A stretch of 35,880 nucleotides of DNA from an uncultured Nitrosomonadales bacterium (GCA_903885165.1 CAISHO010000079.1:1-35880); one strand, 5' to 3'. Positions 25,455-34,827 are shown, counted from the stretch's first letter. Program-made: numbers and translations. The notes: generated by a model not told the origin, from the sequence alone.

Positions 25455-26707
25455 TATCGGTCTATCTCTCCAAAAACAATGTCCTGCGAACCAATGATGG
25501 TCACCACGTCAGCGATCATATGGCCACGCGCCATTTCATCCATGCAGGACAGATGTGCAAAACCCGGCGCACGTATCTTCAATCGGTAAGGTTTATTGGC
25601 GCCGTCTGACACCAGATAAATACCGAACTCACCCTTAGGATGCTCGACCGCAGCATAAGCTTCACCGGCAGGAACGTGCATTCCTTCGGTAAACAACTTG
25701 AAGTGATGGATCAACTCTTCCATGTTCTGCTTCATCGACTCACGGGCCGGTGGAGAATACTTATGGTTGCTCGCCATCACAGGGCCAGGATTAACGCGCA
25801 GCCAATCGATACACTGTTTGATGATGCGATTGGACTGTCTCATCTCTTCGACACGAACCAGATAACGGTCGTATGAGTCACCGTTTACGCCGACTGGAAT
25901 ATCAAAATCCATCTTGTCGTAGGCGGCATAAGGCTGTTTCTTGCGTAGATCCCACTCTATACCGGAGCCGCGCAACATTGGACCTGTCATACCGAGCGCA
26001 ATCGCGCGCTCAGGCGTGACGATACCAATACCTACCGTACGCTGCTTCCAGATACGATTGTCAGTCAACAGCGTTTCATACTCGTCCACATAGGTTGGGA
26101 AACGGCGAGTAAAATCTTCAAGAAAATCAAGCAACGAGCCTTGACGATTCTCGTTCATTTTCTTAACGGCTGCTGCGTTATGGATCTTCGATGCTTCGTA
26201 CTGCGGCATGGAATCCGGCAGATCGCGATATACGCCGCCCGGACGGTAGTAGGCCGCATGCATACGCGCGCCAGAGACAGCCTCATAGGCATCCATCAAG
26301 TCTTCGCGTTCGCGGAAGCAATACAGGAAGATGGTCATCGCACCGATATCCAAACCATGCGCACCCAACCACATCAGATGATTCAAAACGCGCGTGATTT
26401 CGTCGAACATAACGCGGATATACTGAGCGCGTAATGGCACTTCGATACCGGTCAACTTTTCGATTGCCTGCACATAAGCGTGCTCGTTGCACATCATGGA
26501 GACATAATCCAACCTGTCCATATACGGCACAGATTGCAAAAAGGTCTTATGTTCAGCCAGCTTTTCGGTTCCACGGTGCAGTAGCCCGATATGAGGGTCT
26601 GCGCGCTGTATCACTTCACCGTCCAACTCCAACACCAGACGCAGCACACCGTGCGCGGCCGGATGCTGTGGTCCAAAATTCATCGTGTAATTCTTAATTT
26701 CTGGCAT
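25454..26707 (-). CDS. nuoD: NADH-quinone oxidoreductase subunit D (49-kDa)
   Basis: This 417-residue subunit forms the quinone-reduction site together with NuoB. Signatures are [36 protein letters not shown] (quinone-site His), [20 protein letters not shown] and the C-terminus IVFGEIDR. It is related to the large subunit of NiFe hydrogenases but lacks the nickel-ligating cysteines. The chosen start ([16 protein letters not shown]) is the only one followed by the full protein, although the first 11 codons also occur twice upstream as mini-ORFs. TAATCATG links it to the second mini-ORF's stop. Confidence 0.97.
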   Translation of the reverse strand: MPEIKNYTMNFGPQHPAAHGVLRLVLELDGEVIQRADPHIGLLHRGTEKLAEHKTFLQSVPYMDRLDYVSMMCNEHAYVQAIEKLTGIEVPLRAQYIRVMFDEITRVLNHLMWLGAHGLDIGAMTIFLYCFREREDLMDAYEAVSGARMHAAYYRPGGVYRDLPDSMPQYEASKIHNAAAVKKMNENRQGSLLDFLEDFTRRFPTYVDEYETLLTDNRIWKQRTVGIGIVTPERAIALGMTGPMLRGSGIEWDLRKKQPYAAYDKMDFDIPVGVNGDSYDRYLVRVEEMRQSNRIIKQCIDWLRVNPGPVMASNHKYSPPARESMKQNMEELIHHFKLFTEGMHVPAGEAYAAVEHPKGEFGIYLVSDGANKPYRLKIRAPGFAHLSCMDEMARGHMIADVVTIIGSQDIVFGEIDR

Positions 26708-26709
26708 GA

Positions 26710-26820
26710 TTACTTCACCCCCAACACACGATGAATTTCTGCGAAAGACTTCTTAGAAAAACCAACGCCCGCAGGGCGGCTGGAGCTAAAATTCATCGTG
26801 TAATTCTTGATTTCAGGCAT
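26710..26820 (-). CDS. Leader mini-ORF B mimicking the NuoD N-terminus (36 codons)
   Basis: It reads [20 protein letters not shown], then [16 protein letters not shown] and a stop two bases before the nuoD ATG. GAGGT precedes its start. The tail residues AEIHRV are encoded by the reverse complement of the YTMNF-coding DNA, showing a foldback origin. The close stop-start spacing would let terminating ribosomes pass to nuoD. Confidence 0.35.
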   Translation of the reverse strand: MPEIKNYTMNFSSSRPAGVGFSKKSFAEIHRVLGVK

Positions 26821-26926
26821 GATTACCTCGCACGAGATGAATTTCTGCGCAGGACATCTTAGACAGACCAACGCCCACAGGGCGGCCGGAGCTAAAATTC
26901 ATCGTGTAATTCTTGATTTCAGGCAT
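26813..26926 (-). CDS. Leader mini-ORF A mimicking the NuoD N-terminus (37 codons)
   Basis: It reads [20 protein letters not shown], then [17 protein letters not shown] and a stop. Its first 11 residues equal those of NuoD. AAGGA lies seven bases before the ATG, right behind the nuoC stop, so ribosomes arriving from nuoC may well initiate here. Its stop overlaps the start of mini-ORF B. No function is known; it could be a decoy start, a coupling device or a by-product of duplication. Confidence 0.35.
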   Translation of the reverse strand: MPEIKNYTMNFSSGRPVGVGLSKMSCAEIHLVRGNHA

Positions 26927-26936
26927 GAGCGTGTCC

Positions 26937-27533
26937 TTAATGGCAACCGAAGTTTTCTTCACGCACGATGCGTGGCGTCACTTCTCTAGGTTCGACCGTG
27001 ACCGGCTGATACACCACGCGCTGTTGCTCGGGGTCGTAACGCATTTCAACGTGACCTGAAAGCGGGAAATCCTTGCGGAACGGGTTACCGACAAAACCAT
27101 AGTCGGTCAAAATACGGCGCAGATCCGGGTGACCTGTGAAAACAATCCCAAACAAATCGAAGGCTTCACGCTCAAACCAGTTAGCTCCCGGCCAGATACC
27201 GATCACCGATGACAGCACCGGAAAATCATCTTCATCAGCAAAGATGCGCACGCGTAGACGGCGATTGTGCACCAGCGACAACAAGTGATAGACCACGGCA
27301 AAGCGCTTGCCCTGCCATTCTTCATCCGCATAAGCTGAATAATCCATACCGGCCAGATCGCTCATCTGAGCAAACTTCAGCTCTTCCGCATCACGCAACT
27401 GCATCAGTACTTCCAGCATATCGGCAGCACGGACCACGATGGTGGTCTCACCCAGTCGTTCTTCTACGCTCACCAACTGGTCGGCCAACTGGCCTTCCAA
27501 TTCTTCGCGCAATGTTTTTTTATCGCTCGTCAT
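26937..27533 (-). CDS. nuoC: NADH-quinone oxidoreductase subunit C (30-kDa)
   Basis: This 198-residue hydrophilic-arm subunit has the family signature [20 protein letters not shown] followed by [20 protein letters not shown]. It has no cofactor of its own and supports NuoB and NuoD. NuoC is separate from NuoD here, unlike the fused NuoCD of Escherichia coli. The C-terminus ([10 protein letters not shown]) is complete. The unusual duplicated leader follows it immediately. Confidence 0.96.
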   Translation of the reverse strand: MTSDKKTLREELEGQLADQLVSVEERLGETTIVVRAADMLEVLMQLRDAEELKFAQMSDLAGMDYSAYADEEWQGKRFAVVYHLLSLVHNRRLRVRIFADEDDFPVLSSVIGIWPGANWFEREAFDLFGIVFTGHPDLRRILTDYGFVGNPFRKDFPLSGHVEMRYDPEQQRVVYQPVTVEPREVTPRIVREENFGCH

Positions 27534-27541
27534 AACTCACC

Positions 27542-28018
27542 CTAGCGCGCTATCGTGTTGGTACGTTTGATTTTGTTTTGCAACTGGATCAGGCCATACA
27601 ACAAGGCTTCTGCCGTGGGCGGACAGCCCGGCACGTATATATCAACCGGCACGATGCGATCACAACCGCGAACCACTGAATAGGAATAGTGATAATAGCC
27701 GCCACCATTCGCACAGGATCCCATAGAGATCACCCAGCGCGGCTCGGACATTTGGTCATAGACTTTGCGCAACGCGGGAGCCATTTTATTACACAGCGTC
27801 CCTGCGACCACCATCACATCGGACTGACGGGGACTGGGACGAAACACGATACCGAAGCGATCCAGATCGTAACGCGACGCACCCGCCTGCATCATTTCAA
27901 CCGCACAACAAGCCAGACCAAAGGTCATCGGCCAGAGCGAACCGGTACGGGTGTAATTGATAATGGTGTCGAGCGTGGTGGTGACTACGCCCTTTTCCAG
28001 TATGCCTTCTATTCCCAT
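27542..28018 (-). CDS. nuoB: NADH-quinone oxidoreductase subunit B
   Basis: This 158-residue subunit carries cluster N2, the last iron-sulfur centre before quinone. The ligands are the tandem cysteines in [10 protein letters not shown] plus [20 protein letters not shown] and [14 protein letters not shown]. The frame is open to 28039, but ATG 28018 ([10 protein letters not shown]) is preceded by AAAGGAG at 7-base spacing and matches the family start. It overlaps the end of nuoA by ten bases. Confidence 0.95.
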   Translation of the reverse strand: MGIEGILEKGVVTTTLDTIINYTRTGSLWPMTFGLACCAVEMMQAGASRYDLDRFGIVFRPSPRQSDVMVVAGTLCNKMAPALRKVYDQMSEPRWVISMGSCANGGGYYHYSYSVVRGCDRIVPVDIYVPGCPPTAEALLYGLIQLQNKIKRTNTIAR

Positions 28019-28365
28019 TCCAAGGCTCCTTTCATCCATTCATAGACAAAACCAACCACGAGGATAGCTAAAAAGATCATCATGGCAACATAGCCGAACA
28101 GGCCAATTTCCTTGAGCACGATGGCCCAAGGGAAAAGAAATGCAATTTCGAGATCGAACAGAATGAACAGGATGGCGACCAGATAATAACGGACGTCGAA
28201 CTTCATGCGTGCATCTTCGAAAGCTTCGAAACCGCACTCATAAGGCGAAAGTTTTTTATCGTCAGGACGATGTGGAGCGGCCAAGCGCCCCAGCAAGATA
28301 GGAACTACACCAAAAGCCAAACCAATACAGATGAACAACAGTACCGGAAAATAGTTTTCCAACAT
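28009..28365 (-). CDS. nuoA: NADH-quinone oxidoreductase subunit A
   Basis: This 118-residue three-helix membrane subunit is the first gene of the operon. Visible are [19 protein letters not shown], the loop sequence [20 protein letters not shown] that reaches the quinone cavity, and [16 protein letters not shown] chose ATG 28365 because AGGAG precedes it and MLENYFP is the usual start; a longer frame begins at 28386. The 177 bases between it and the tRNA gene are AT-rich and probably hold the operon promoter, but I could not assign convincing -35/-10 boxes. Confidence 0.95.
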   Translation of the reverse strand: MLENYFPVLLFICIGLAFGVVPILLGRLAAPHRPDDKKLSPYECGFEAFEDARMKFDVRYYLVAILFILFDLEIAFLFPWAIVLKEIGLFGYVAMMIFLAILVVGFVYEWMKGALEWE

Positions 28366-28542
28366 TGAGCTTCTCCTACTCTGCATGCAACCCGCAAGTT
28401 AACTCACTGAGGAATTAATTCAGGATCACTTTCTAATCATTTTAGGCTGCTGACACCCTTGGGCACCAACTGGGATTTTTGAGAATATTATTATTTTTTA
28501 TTGTTATTATTTACTGCACTGACTACTTTTCCATCTTGAATC

Positions 28543-28629
<87 letters not shown>

Positions 28630-28644
28630 AGTATTACTCTTAAA

Positions 28645-28977
28645 CTATTTCGGGATCTCCTTGGACTTCGAAGCATCCACTGGCACTACTGCCGTTGTTT
28701 TAACCGCGCCCGCCTTCACTCTGTCCATCACGCCTTGCTGCTGCGCAGGATGAGAATAAAGATAGGTTAATGTCAAACTGGTGATAAAGAACAGTGTTGC
28801 GGCAACAGCCGTGCTACGACTCAAGAAATTAGCCGAACCACTTGAACCGAACAGACTACCTGCCGAACCGGAACCGAAGGCCGCGCCCATATCAGCGCCT
28901 TTACCATGTTGTACCAAAACCAAACCACATAATGAAATGGCCGTTAACAGATGCACTACCCAAACTATTGTTTCCAC
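28645..28977 (-). CDS. secG: Protein-export membrane protein SecG
   Basis: This 110-residue component of the SecYEG translocon has two membrane helices (IVWVVHLLTAISLCGLVLVQ and STAVAATLFFITSLTLTYLY) flanking the typical Gly/Ser loop (GKGADMGAAFGSGSAGSLFG). The start is GTG 28977 preceded by GGAG. The C-terminal tail is hydrophilic and poorly conserved, as usual. It is co-oriented and close to tpiA upstream and tRNA-Leu downstream, probably one transcript. Confidence 0.95.
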   Translation of the reverse strand: METIVWVVHLLTAISLCGLVLVQHGKGADMGAAFGSGSAGSLFGSSGSANFLSRSTAVAATLFFITSLTLTYLYSHPAQQQGVMDRVKAGAVKTTAVVPVDASKSKEIPK

Positions 28978-29001
28978 ACCGACTCCAAACCACTTAAATT
29001 A

Positions 29002-29754
29002 TTATTGCGCTGCCTTGCAAATCGCCACGAAATCCGCCGCCACCAGGGATGCGCCACCAATCAAACCACCATCAATATCTTTCATACCAAACAACTCTGA
29101 CGCATTACCCGCCTTAACACTGCCGCCGTAGAGTATACACAATCCTTGCGCGACCTGAGCATCCTGCGCCGCAACACGCTGACGAATAAACGCATGCACT
29201 GCTTGCGCCTGATCTGGACTAGCCGTTTTTCCGGTACCGATCGCCCACACAGGTTCATACGCCACCACTGCGTTAGCTAGCGCCTGCACGCCATGACGCA
29301 CCAGAATCGCGTCCAGTTGCGTTGCAACCACTTGCTCGGTAATTCCGGATTCACGCTCGGCGAGCGTCTCACCCACACAGAATATCGGTTTCAATCCGGC
29401 TTTTTGTGCCGCTTCAAATTTTGCCGAGGCAATTTCATTGCTCTCATGAAACAATCCACGACGCTCGGAATGACCAATGATTACGTAACGACAACCGAAG
29501 TCAACCAACATACCAGGCGCTACAGCACCGGTGAATGCGCCTTCTTCCTGCGGACTTAAATTCTGAGCACCCCAGGCAATATTACTGCCTTCGAGCATAG
29601 ACTGCGCTTGAGCCAGATACGGATACGGCACGCAAACTGCGTAGTCAGCAGCGCGCAACTCACGCACACCGTCCAACACACCTTGTAACAACGCCTTATT
29701 ACTTGCGAGGCGACCATACATCTTCCAATTTCCGACTACTAGTTTCCGGCGCAT
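29002..29754 (-). CDS. tpiA: Triosephosphate isomerase
   Basis: This 250-residue TIM-barrel enzyme interconverts dihydroxyacetone phosphate and glyceraldehyde-3-phosphate in glycolysis and the Calvin cycle. Active-site residues are visible: the lysine in VVGNWKMYG, the histidine in VIIGHSERR and the glutamate in VAYEPVWAIGTGKTA, with the phosphate loop in LYGGSVKAGN. The open frame extends to 29790, but ATG 29754 (MRRKLVVGNWK) is the family start, with AGGA nine bases upstream. secG follows 24 bases later. Confidence 0.97.
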   Translation of the reverse strand: MRRKLVVGNWKMYGRLASNKALLQGVLDGVRELRAADYAVCVPYPYLAQAQSMLEGSNIAWGAQNLSPQEEGAFTGAVAPGMLVDFGCRYVIIGHSERRGLFHESNEIASAKFEAAQKAGLKPIFCVGETLAERESGITEQVVATQLDAILVRHGVQALANAVVAYEPVWAIGTGKTASPDQAQAVHAFIRQRVAAQDAQVAQGLCILYGGSVKAGNASELFGMKDIDGGLIGGASLVAADFVAICKAAQ

Positions 29755-29923
29755 TGTCTTCATTCCTAGCGTGCTTTTAAAGTACCGCAATCCTACCTGT
29801 GAATGGGCTTACGGTCAATGTAACAATCCAATAAATTACATTGCCTAAGCATTTTTATCCTAATCCAGGGGATTTTATCGACAGCCGGACACTTACTCGC
29901 CCAACATATCAGCATCCGCTAAT

Positions 29924-30304
29924 TTATGCGGCCTGCACCGGAATTTCGTCACGGCGTGCCACCATCTGATTCTGTTCATTGACATAAACCAGTTGCGGAT
30001 GGAAATTTTTCAACTCGATTTCATCGTAGATCGCATAGGTAGCAATAATCAGAATATCGCCCGGACTTGCCCTGCGGGCTGCCGCGCCGTTCACTGAAAT
30101 AATACCGGAACCACGTTGCGCACGAATCGCATAAGTCGTGAATCGCTCACCATTGTTAACATTATAGATATCGATTTGCTGATATTCATGGATGTCAGCT
30201 GCCTCCAGCAAATCGTCGTCTATCGCACAAGAACCCTCGTAATGCAATTCGGAATGCGTCACGTGCACCCGGTGCAGCTTGGCTTTTAGCATAGTTCTTT
30301 GCAT
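29924..30304 (-). CDS. panD: Aspartate 1-decarboxylase (pyruvoyl-dependent)
   Basis: The 126-residue proenzyme makes beta-alanine from aspartate for pantothenate synthesis. The self-cleavage site Gly-Ser is in [10 protein letters not shown] (new N-terminal serine becomes the pyruvoyl group), and [20 protein letters not shown] contains the active-site region. ATG 30304 ([13 protein letters not shown]) aligns with known PanD starts; an upstream TTG at 30322 is less likely. It follows panC by seven bases. The 170 bases after it (29755-29923) hold an 8-bp inverted repeat (CAATGTAA/TTACATTG) of unknown role. Confidence 0.96.
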   Translation of the reverse strand: MQRTMLKAKLHRVHVTHSELHYEGSCAIDDDLLEAADIHEYQQIDIYNVNNGERFTTYAIRAQRGSGIISVNGAAARRASPGDILIIATYAIYDEIELKNFHPQLVYVNEQNQMVARRDEIPVQAA

Positions 30305-30311
30305 GGAATGA

Positions 30312-31178
30312 CTACCTTTCAATTGGGGGCGGGATTATATCTGACTCACAGCCTATGACAACCTCTACATTATCCAGTAAGCGGGTTTTACCCAACCGGG
30401 CGGCAGCCAGAATAACCAACTCAGGCTGATTTTCGTCGGCCGGCAGCAAATCCGACTGATTGCGTACCGACACATAATCCACAATCCAGCCGCGATGAGT
30501 TAACGCATCGCTCGCCTGCTGCTGCAACTGCCCGTAGTTACGCTCACCCTGCAACACTGCCATCCGCATCGCTTGCAGCGTCTGGCTCAAGAACACCGCC
30601 TCAGCCCGTTCGCTTTCAGTCAAATACTGGTTGCGCGAACTCAAGGCCAGCCCGTCTGCCGCTCTCACCGTTGCACCGCCTATGATACTAACCGGTAAAT
30701 TCAGTTGAGAGACGAACTGACGGATGATGTGCAATTGCTGATAATCCTTCTTGCCGAACAAAGCCACATCGGGCTGAACGATGTTCAGTAATTTGAGCAC
30801 CACCGTCGCCATCCCGCAGAAATGACCGGGACGAGCAGCCCCGCACAGTTCATTCGCAACAGGAGGTGGCTCGACGAATACCGTTTGTTGCACCGGATAC
30901 ATCTCTTTGACAGCGGGCGCGAACACCACATCCACTAAATCCTGTAGCTTTTCACAATCCACATCCAACGTGCGCGGATATTGATCAAAATCTTCGTTCG
31001 GGCCGAATTGCAGCGGATTGACGAAAATGCTCGCCACCACGCAACGTCCGTGCTCCCTAGCCTGCCGCATCAAATTAAGATGACCTTCATGCAGATTACC
31101 CATGGTCGGCACAAAAGCGATGCTGCCCTCTTCCTTTAGGCGTGCGCGCAACGCCGCTATCGTAGAAATGACTTCCAT
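30312..31178 (-). CDS. panC: Pantothenate synthetase
   Basis: This 288-residue cytosolic ligase joins pantoate and beta-alanine with ATP. It has the HIGH-like nucleotide motif in [14 protein letters not shown], the family sequence [20 protein letters not shown], and the KMSKS-region [11 protein letters not shown] with LSSRNQYL downstream. I chose ATG 31178, which overlaps the panB stop by one base (TGATGG); the preceding TTG is also open. It sits between panB and panD, so all three dedicated pantothenate steps except ketopantoate reduction are encoded together. Confidence 0.96.
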   Translation of the reverse strand: MEVISTIAALRARLKEEGSIAFVPTMGNLHEGHLNLMRQAREHGRCVVASIFVNPLQFGPNEDFDQYPRTLDVDCEKLQDLVDVVFAPAVKEMYPVQQTVFVEPPPVANELCGAARPGHFCGMATVVLKLLNIVQPDVALFGKKDYQQLHIIRQFVSQLNLPVSIIGGATVRAADGLALSSRNQYLTESERAEAVFLSQTLQAMRMAVLQGERNYGQLQQQASDALTHRGWIVDYVSVRNQSDLLPADENQPELVILAAARLGKTRLLDNVEVVIGCESDIIPPPIER

Positions 31179-31969
31179 CAAAATCCATGCTCCTGCAACG
31201 GGAAGCTGCCGTCCTTCACCTCGCTGACATACAGTCGCACCGCATCATCGATGGACGCTGCGCCCAGCATGAAATTCTTCACGAAACGCGCCTTTTTGCC
31301 CGGATAGATATTCAGCAAATCGTACAACACCAGCACCTGCCCGGAACAGGATGCGCCCGCACCGATACCGATCACGGGTATCGTCAACTGCGCTGTGACT
31401 TCTGCCGCCAGCAAGGCGGGCACCACTTCGAGCACGATCATGCCAACACCCGCCGCTTCCAGCGCCACCGCATCTTCGATCAATTGCAGTGCGGCATCTT
31501 TTTCCCTGCCCTGCACACGATAGCCGCCCAACTGGTGTACCGACTGCGGCGTCAACCCCAGATGCGCACAGACAGGAATACCGCGCGACGTCAGAAAGCG
31601 CACCGTCTCTACCATCGCCGCGCCGCCTTCGATTTTAACCATCTGCGCACCGGCTGCCATCAACTGCGCCGCATGCTCAAAAGTTTTCTCCGGGCTAACC
31701 TGAGAAGTTCCAAACGGCATATCGCTAATGATAAACGCCTGTGCAGCTCCGCGCGCGACGCAGATCGTGTGATAAATCATGTCGGACAGGGTTACCGGCA
31801 GCGTAGTCTCCTGACCTTGCACCACCATACCTAGCGAGTCGCCCACCAGCAACACATCCACGCCCGCCGCTTCGAGCATCGCGGCGAAACTGGCATCGTA
31901 ACAAGTCAACATGGCGATTTTTTCGCCACGGCTGTGCATGGATTTGAGTGTGGTTAATGTTGTTCTCAT
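31178..31969 (-). CDS. panB: 3-methyl-2-oxobutanoate hydroxymethyltransferase
   Basis: This 263-residue TIM-barrel enzyme adds a hydroxymethyl group from methylene-tetrahydrofolate to ketoisovalerate, the first step of pantothenate synthesis. Conserved elements are [10 protein letters not shown], the magnesium-binding [18 protein letters not shown] and [24 protein letters not shown] 31969 ([11 protein letters not shown]) fits the family; the open frame begins at a TTG (31990). It is translationally linked to panC. Confidence 0.96.
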   Translation of the reverse strand: MRTTLTTLKSMHSRGEKIAMLTCYDASFAAMLEAAGVDVLLVGDSLGMVVQGQETTLPVTLSDMIYHTICVARGAAQAFIISDMPFGTSQVSPEKTFEHAAQLMAAGAQMVKIEGGAAMVETVRFLTSRGIPVCAHLGLTPQSVHQLGGYRVQGREKDAALQLIEDAVALEAAGVGMIVLEVVPALLAAEVTAQLTIPVIGIGAGASCSGQVLVLYDLLNIYPGKKARFVKNFMLGAASIDDAVRLYVSEVKDGSFPLQEHGF

Positions 31970-32014
31970 CGACTTATGCCCCTGATTCAAAATTTATTCT
32001 TAATAATCAATACA

Positions 32015-32497
32015 CTACAATCTATCCAACACCTGATCCAGACAACCCTGCATGGCCTCACGTGCAGATCCCACAGCGGGAATCACACAATCCGGCTCAA
32101 TATCCAGCAAGGGCAGCAATACAAACGCGCGGCGGTGCATTTGCGGGTGCGGTACGGTCAAACCGTGCTCGTGTATCTGCCTGTCGTCATACAACAGCAC
32201 ATCCAGATCCAGCGTGCGCGGCGCATTGGCGAAAGTCCGCTCGCGACCACATTCACGCTCTATCTGCAACAAGGCAGCCAGCAAAACCTGCGGCATCAGG
32301 GTAGTGGAAATCTTCGCCACCGCATTGACAAAATCCGGTTGATCCAGATAACCGACCGGCGCACTGCGATATAAGCCGGACTGCGCCAGCAGAGTCGTGC
32401 CCGGTAGCTGATTGAGCCTGATTAGCGCCTGTGCTAACTGATCGCCCGACTCACCCAGATTACTGCCTAAGCCAATAAAACTGACATGTCGCGTCAC
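32015..32497 (-). CDS. folK: 7,8-dihydro-6-hydroxymethylpterin pyrophosphokinase (HPPK)
   Basis: This 160-residue folate-pathway kinase transfers pyrophosphate from ATP to hydroxymethyl-dihydropterin. Family motifs are FIGLGSNLGE, FVNAVAKIST and the signature RTLDLDVLLYDD (magnesium-binding aspartates), then VPHPQMHRRAFVLLPL. The start is GTG 32497, overlapping the pcnB stop (GTGA). The pcnB-folK-panB-panC order is common in Proteobacteria and links two one-carbon-dependent cofactor pathways. Confidence 0.96.
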   Translation of the reverse strand: MTRHVSFIGLGSNLGESGDQLAQALIRLNQLPGTTLLAQSGLYRSAPVGYLDQPDFVNAVAKISTTLMPQVLLAALLQIERECGRERTFANAPRTLDLDVLLYDDRQIHEHGLTVPHPQMHRRAFVLLPLLDIEPDCVIPAVGSAREAMQGCLDQVLDRL

Positions 32498-33867
32498 TCA
32501 TCCACCCGCTCAACAGCAGCCTGAGCAACCGCTTGAACACCAGCCATCGGCTTTTTGCGCGGTTTACGGCGACGCTTCGTGGCCGCTGCGCCCATCCCTT
32601 CCGGCTGCAACATTTCCTGACGGCGCGTCTCATTGGCATCCTGAAACTCGTCCCACCACAACCCCAATTCGTTATCGACTTCATTGCTGGCGCAACGCAA
32701 TAACAGAAAATCAAAACCGGCACGGAAACGCGGTTGCTCCAGAAGCCGGTAAGGGCGCTGACCGGAACGTTGATCGAAACGCTGCTGCAACAACCAGATT
32801 TCCTTCATCACCGCATCGTGACGGTGCGGGATCGCCAGTTTTTTCTTCTGACGCGCCAGCACGGCATCCATCGCCGTGTGCATCGCACCGACCGGGCGCT
32901 CACCCTGCTTTACCAGCGTATTCCAGGTGGCCAGCACCTCGTGCCACAACAAGGCGGCAAACATAAAAGCGGGTGAGACAGGTTTTTCCTGGGCGAGACG
33001 CTCGTCGGTATTTTTGAGCGCCAGCATGACGAATTTCTCGCCCATCGGTTGTTCAAAAATAACATCGAGTAGCGGCAGCAAGCCGTGATGCAGTTCCATC
33101 TTGTGCAACTGTTTGATGCATTCGACCGAATGTCCGGACAGCAGCATCTTCAGCACTTCGTCGAGCATGCGTGCCTCAGGCACGTTGTCGAGCAGGGATT
33201 TCATCTGCGCGATCGGCGCGGCAGTGGCGGCATCAAGCTTGATACCCAGCTTGGCGGATAGACGCACGGCGCGCAACATCCGCACCGGATCTTCACGATA
33301 GCGCACGAGAGGGTCGCCGATGATGCGTAAAATTTGATCGCGCGTGTCTTTGTAACCGCTGTGGTAGTCGAATATCTCCTGAGTAGTCGGATCATAGAAC
33401 AGCGCATTGGCGGTAAAGTCGCGCCGCGCCGCATCCTGCTCCTGATCGCCAAATTCGTTATCGCGCAGCAAACGACCATGATCATCGGTTTGCGCATCTT
33501 CTGTTTCTATCATGCGCCGAAAGGTCGACACCTCGACCAGTTCTTCGCCAAACATCACATGCACCAGACGGAAACGCCGGCCTATGATGCGTGAACGCCT
33601 GAACACACGCTTTACCTCTTCCGGCGTGGCATCGGTCGCCACATCGAAATCCTTGGGCTTTTTATTCAGCAGCAAATCGCGCACCGCGCCGCCCACCACG
33701 TAAGCCTTGAACCCGGCAGCCTGCAAACCATCGGTGACGCGCTTCGCCCCGTAGCTGATCTGCTCGCGTGGAACGCCGTGCAGGGAGAAAGGGATTATCT
33801 GCGCATTGCCGACTTTTTTAGCCTTGGCAGACCGGCTGAATACGCGCTTGAGAAATTTTTTGATCAT
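32494..33867 (-). CDS. pcnB: Poly(A) polymerase I
   Basis: This 457-residue class II nucleotidyltransferase adds 3' poly(A) tails that speed RNA decay. The nucleotidyltransferase core shows YVVGGAVRDLLLNKKPKDFD (catalytic aspartates DFD), FRLVHVMFGEELVEVSTFRR and RRDFTANALFYD. RYREDPVRMLRAVRLSAKLG is the shared tRNA-nucleotidyltransferase/PAP region. The C-terminus is rich in Arg/Lys (KRRRKPRKKP), as in PcnB rather than CCA-adding enzymes. A Lys/Arg-rich N-terminus precedes the core. No strong ribosome-binding site is visible before ATG 33867. Confidence 0.95.
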   Translation of the reverse strand: MIKKFLKRVFSRSAKAKKVGNAQIIPFSLHGVPREQISYGAKRVTDGLQAAGFKAYVVGGAVRDLLLNKKPKDFDVATDATPEEVKRVFRRSRIIGRRFRLVHVMFGEELVEVSTFRRMIETEDAQTDDHGRLLRDNEFGDQEQDAARRDFTANALFYDPTTQEIFDYHSGYKDTRDQILRIIGDPLVRYREDPVRMLRAVRLSAKLGIKLDAATAAPIAQMKSLLDNVPEARMLDEVLKMLLSGHSVECIKQLHKMELHHGLLPLLDVIFEQPMGEKFVMLALKNTDERLAQEKPVSPAFMFAALLWHEVLATWNTLVKQGERPVGAMHTAMDAVLARQKKKLAIPHRHDAVMKEIWLLQQRFDQRSGQRPYRLLEQPRFRAGFDFLLLRCASNEVDNELGLWWDEFQDANETRRQEMLQPEGMGAAATKRRRKPRKKPMAGVQAVAQAAVERVDE

Positions 33868-33964
33868 TGATTATTTTGATAATTAAACGCGTCTAGTCGC
33901 GTATTGGAGCGGTGATTATACACCTGACGTTAAATGACCCGGCACTTCCACCCGCCAAGAACCA

Positions 33965-33989
33965 AGAAGGCGCACATCGTGCGCCTTCT
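33965..33989 (-). terminator. Hairpin after the PsiF-like gene (probable terminator)
   Basis: A perfect 11-bp stem (AGAAGGCGCAC / GTGCGCCTTCT, 3-base loop) lies 16 bases after the PsiF-like stop. On the minus strand only TGGTTCTT follows, so the T-run is weak. It also insulates pcnB downstream. Confidence 0.65.
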
Positions 33990-34005
33990 ATTCCCGCCTA
34001 AAACC

Positions 34006-34329
34006 TTAACCTTTCAGACAACTACTCATAAAGGCCTTGCGCTCCTCACCTTTGAGCGCCTTGCTTGCGGCATCCGCATTGCAGTTTTTCATCTTGTCCT
34101 GTTGCTTAGCCGGAGCCGCTTGCGCCACATCGGCCGCCGGTGCTGCAGCATTCTTCAGCACATAATCTTTCTTCAGACATTTACTCATAAAGGCCTTGCG
34201 TGCATCGCCCTTCAACGCATCCGATTTTGCCTCCTGATTACATCCTTTCATTTTGTCCTGCTGCGCGCCTGCAAAAACCGGTGCAGATACAGCAAGTCCC
34301 AAACAAGCCAATATGATCAATTTATTCAT
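34006..34329 (-). CDS. PsiF-like periplasmic protein with two PsiF repeats
   Basis: The 107-residue protein has a signal peptide (MNKLIILACLGLAVSAPVFA) and two copies of the PsiF repeat: QQDKMKGCNQEAKSDALKGD...FMSKCLKK and QQDKMKNCNADAASKALKGE...FMSSCLKG, joined by an Ala/Pro linker. Each repeat has two cysteines likely to pair in the periplasm. PsiF was named for phosphate-starvation induction in Escherichia coli; its molecular job is unknown, and no Pho box was recognised here. AAGGAGATATAA precedes the ATG, a near-ideal ribosome-binding site. Confidence 0.9.
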   Translation of the reverse strand: MNKLIILACLGLAVSAPVFAGAQQDKMKGCNQEAKSDALKGDARKAFMSKCLKKDYVLKNAAAPAADVAQAAPAKQQDKMKNCNADAASKALKGEERKAFMSSCLKG

Positions 34330-34827
34330 TTATATCTCCTTGATTAGTGGGTTGCATCCCCTCGGACGGAACGTTTCAGTCTCTGACCAAAACTTGGACA
34401 TTATAGCCATATCAAGCAATTGCACCAGCATGCTATTAACCGTTCACCCGCAGCAAAAAAACGGCCTGTTTTTCAACCACACAAGCCACACCCGTTCTCT
34501 CCTGCGAAAAATGGCTCTATGTAAAATACAGCAGGTAGTTAAATTCAAATTTCCCGCAAAAAGTATCAGGGGGAAAATTATAAGATCTGTTCGTGTCTTT
34601 CGCGGACATGCTTTTAAAAAATACCAACATACAAATTATAAAAGCTAATATCTTGATTGCATTTATATTTTTCTGTTTTATTTCAATCCATGCCCGCGAA
34701 AGACACGAAACAAAACAAACACCAAATTTGTTACTGTTTTAGTGGATTACGATCCTTACGCTTAAGCTAGATTTAACGCGTATTACCCACTATGAATCAC
34801 ATAGAGCCAAAATTTTTGACTACACTG
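34330..34827. other. 498-base non-coding gap
   Basis: The gap lies between the PsiF-like gene and the coiled-coil gene, and must contain the PsiF-like promoter (minus strand). It is AT-rich with no credible coding region on either strand. Its one clear structure is the 120-base inverted-repeat element at 34590-34709. A short CTATG/CATAG dyad occurs near 34790-34804. Confidence 0.7.
34590..34709. repeat. MITE-like element with 21-bp terminal inverted repeats
   Basis: Left arm TTCGTGTCTTTCGCGGACATG (34590-34610; 21 bases, given here as the arm) pairs with 34689-34709 with a single mismatch. The 78-base centre is strongly AT-rich and non-coding. It could be a dispersed non-autonomous element or a long RNA hairpin. 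Confidence 0.75.

Larger units (their letters stand above)
26710..26926 (-). repeat. Two tandem degenerate copies of the nuoD 5' end in the nuoC-nuoD gap
   Basis: The gap of 229 bases consists almost wholly of two units (starting 26926 and 26820 on the minus strand; 106 and 113 bases). Each begins with a near copy of nuoD codons 1-11 and ends with a reverse-complement copy of part of it. In the second unit ACACGATGAATTT (26789-26801) and AAATTCATCGTGT (26726-26738) are exact inverted arms. A GC-rich mini-stem (CGCCC-TGC-GGGCG) lies in the loop of the second unit. Confidence 0.9.

Noticed and set aside
28366..28542. Sigma-70 promoter for nuoA
   Set aside because: A TTGGTG and a TAAAAT occur on the minus strand but about 19 bases apart with poor matches; I could not support a specific promoter call.
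31187..31834. 215-codon plus-strand open frame opposite panB
   Set aside because: panB on the minus strand has all its active-site motifs; the plus frame has no family features.
34253..34648. 131-codon plus-strand open frame over the PsiF-like start and the following gap
   Set aside because: It runs antisense to the signal-peptide coding region and through the inverted-repeat element, with no domain or good start context.
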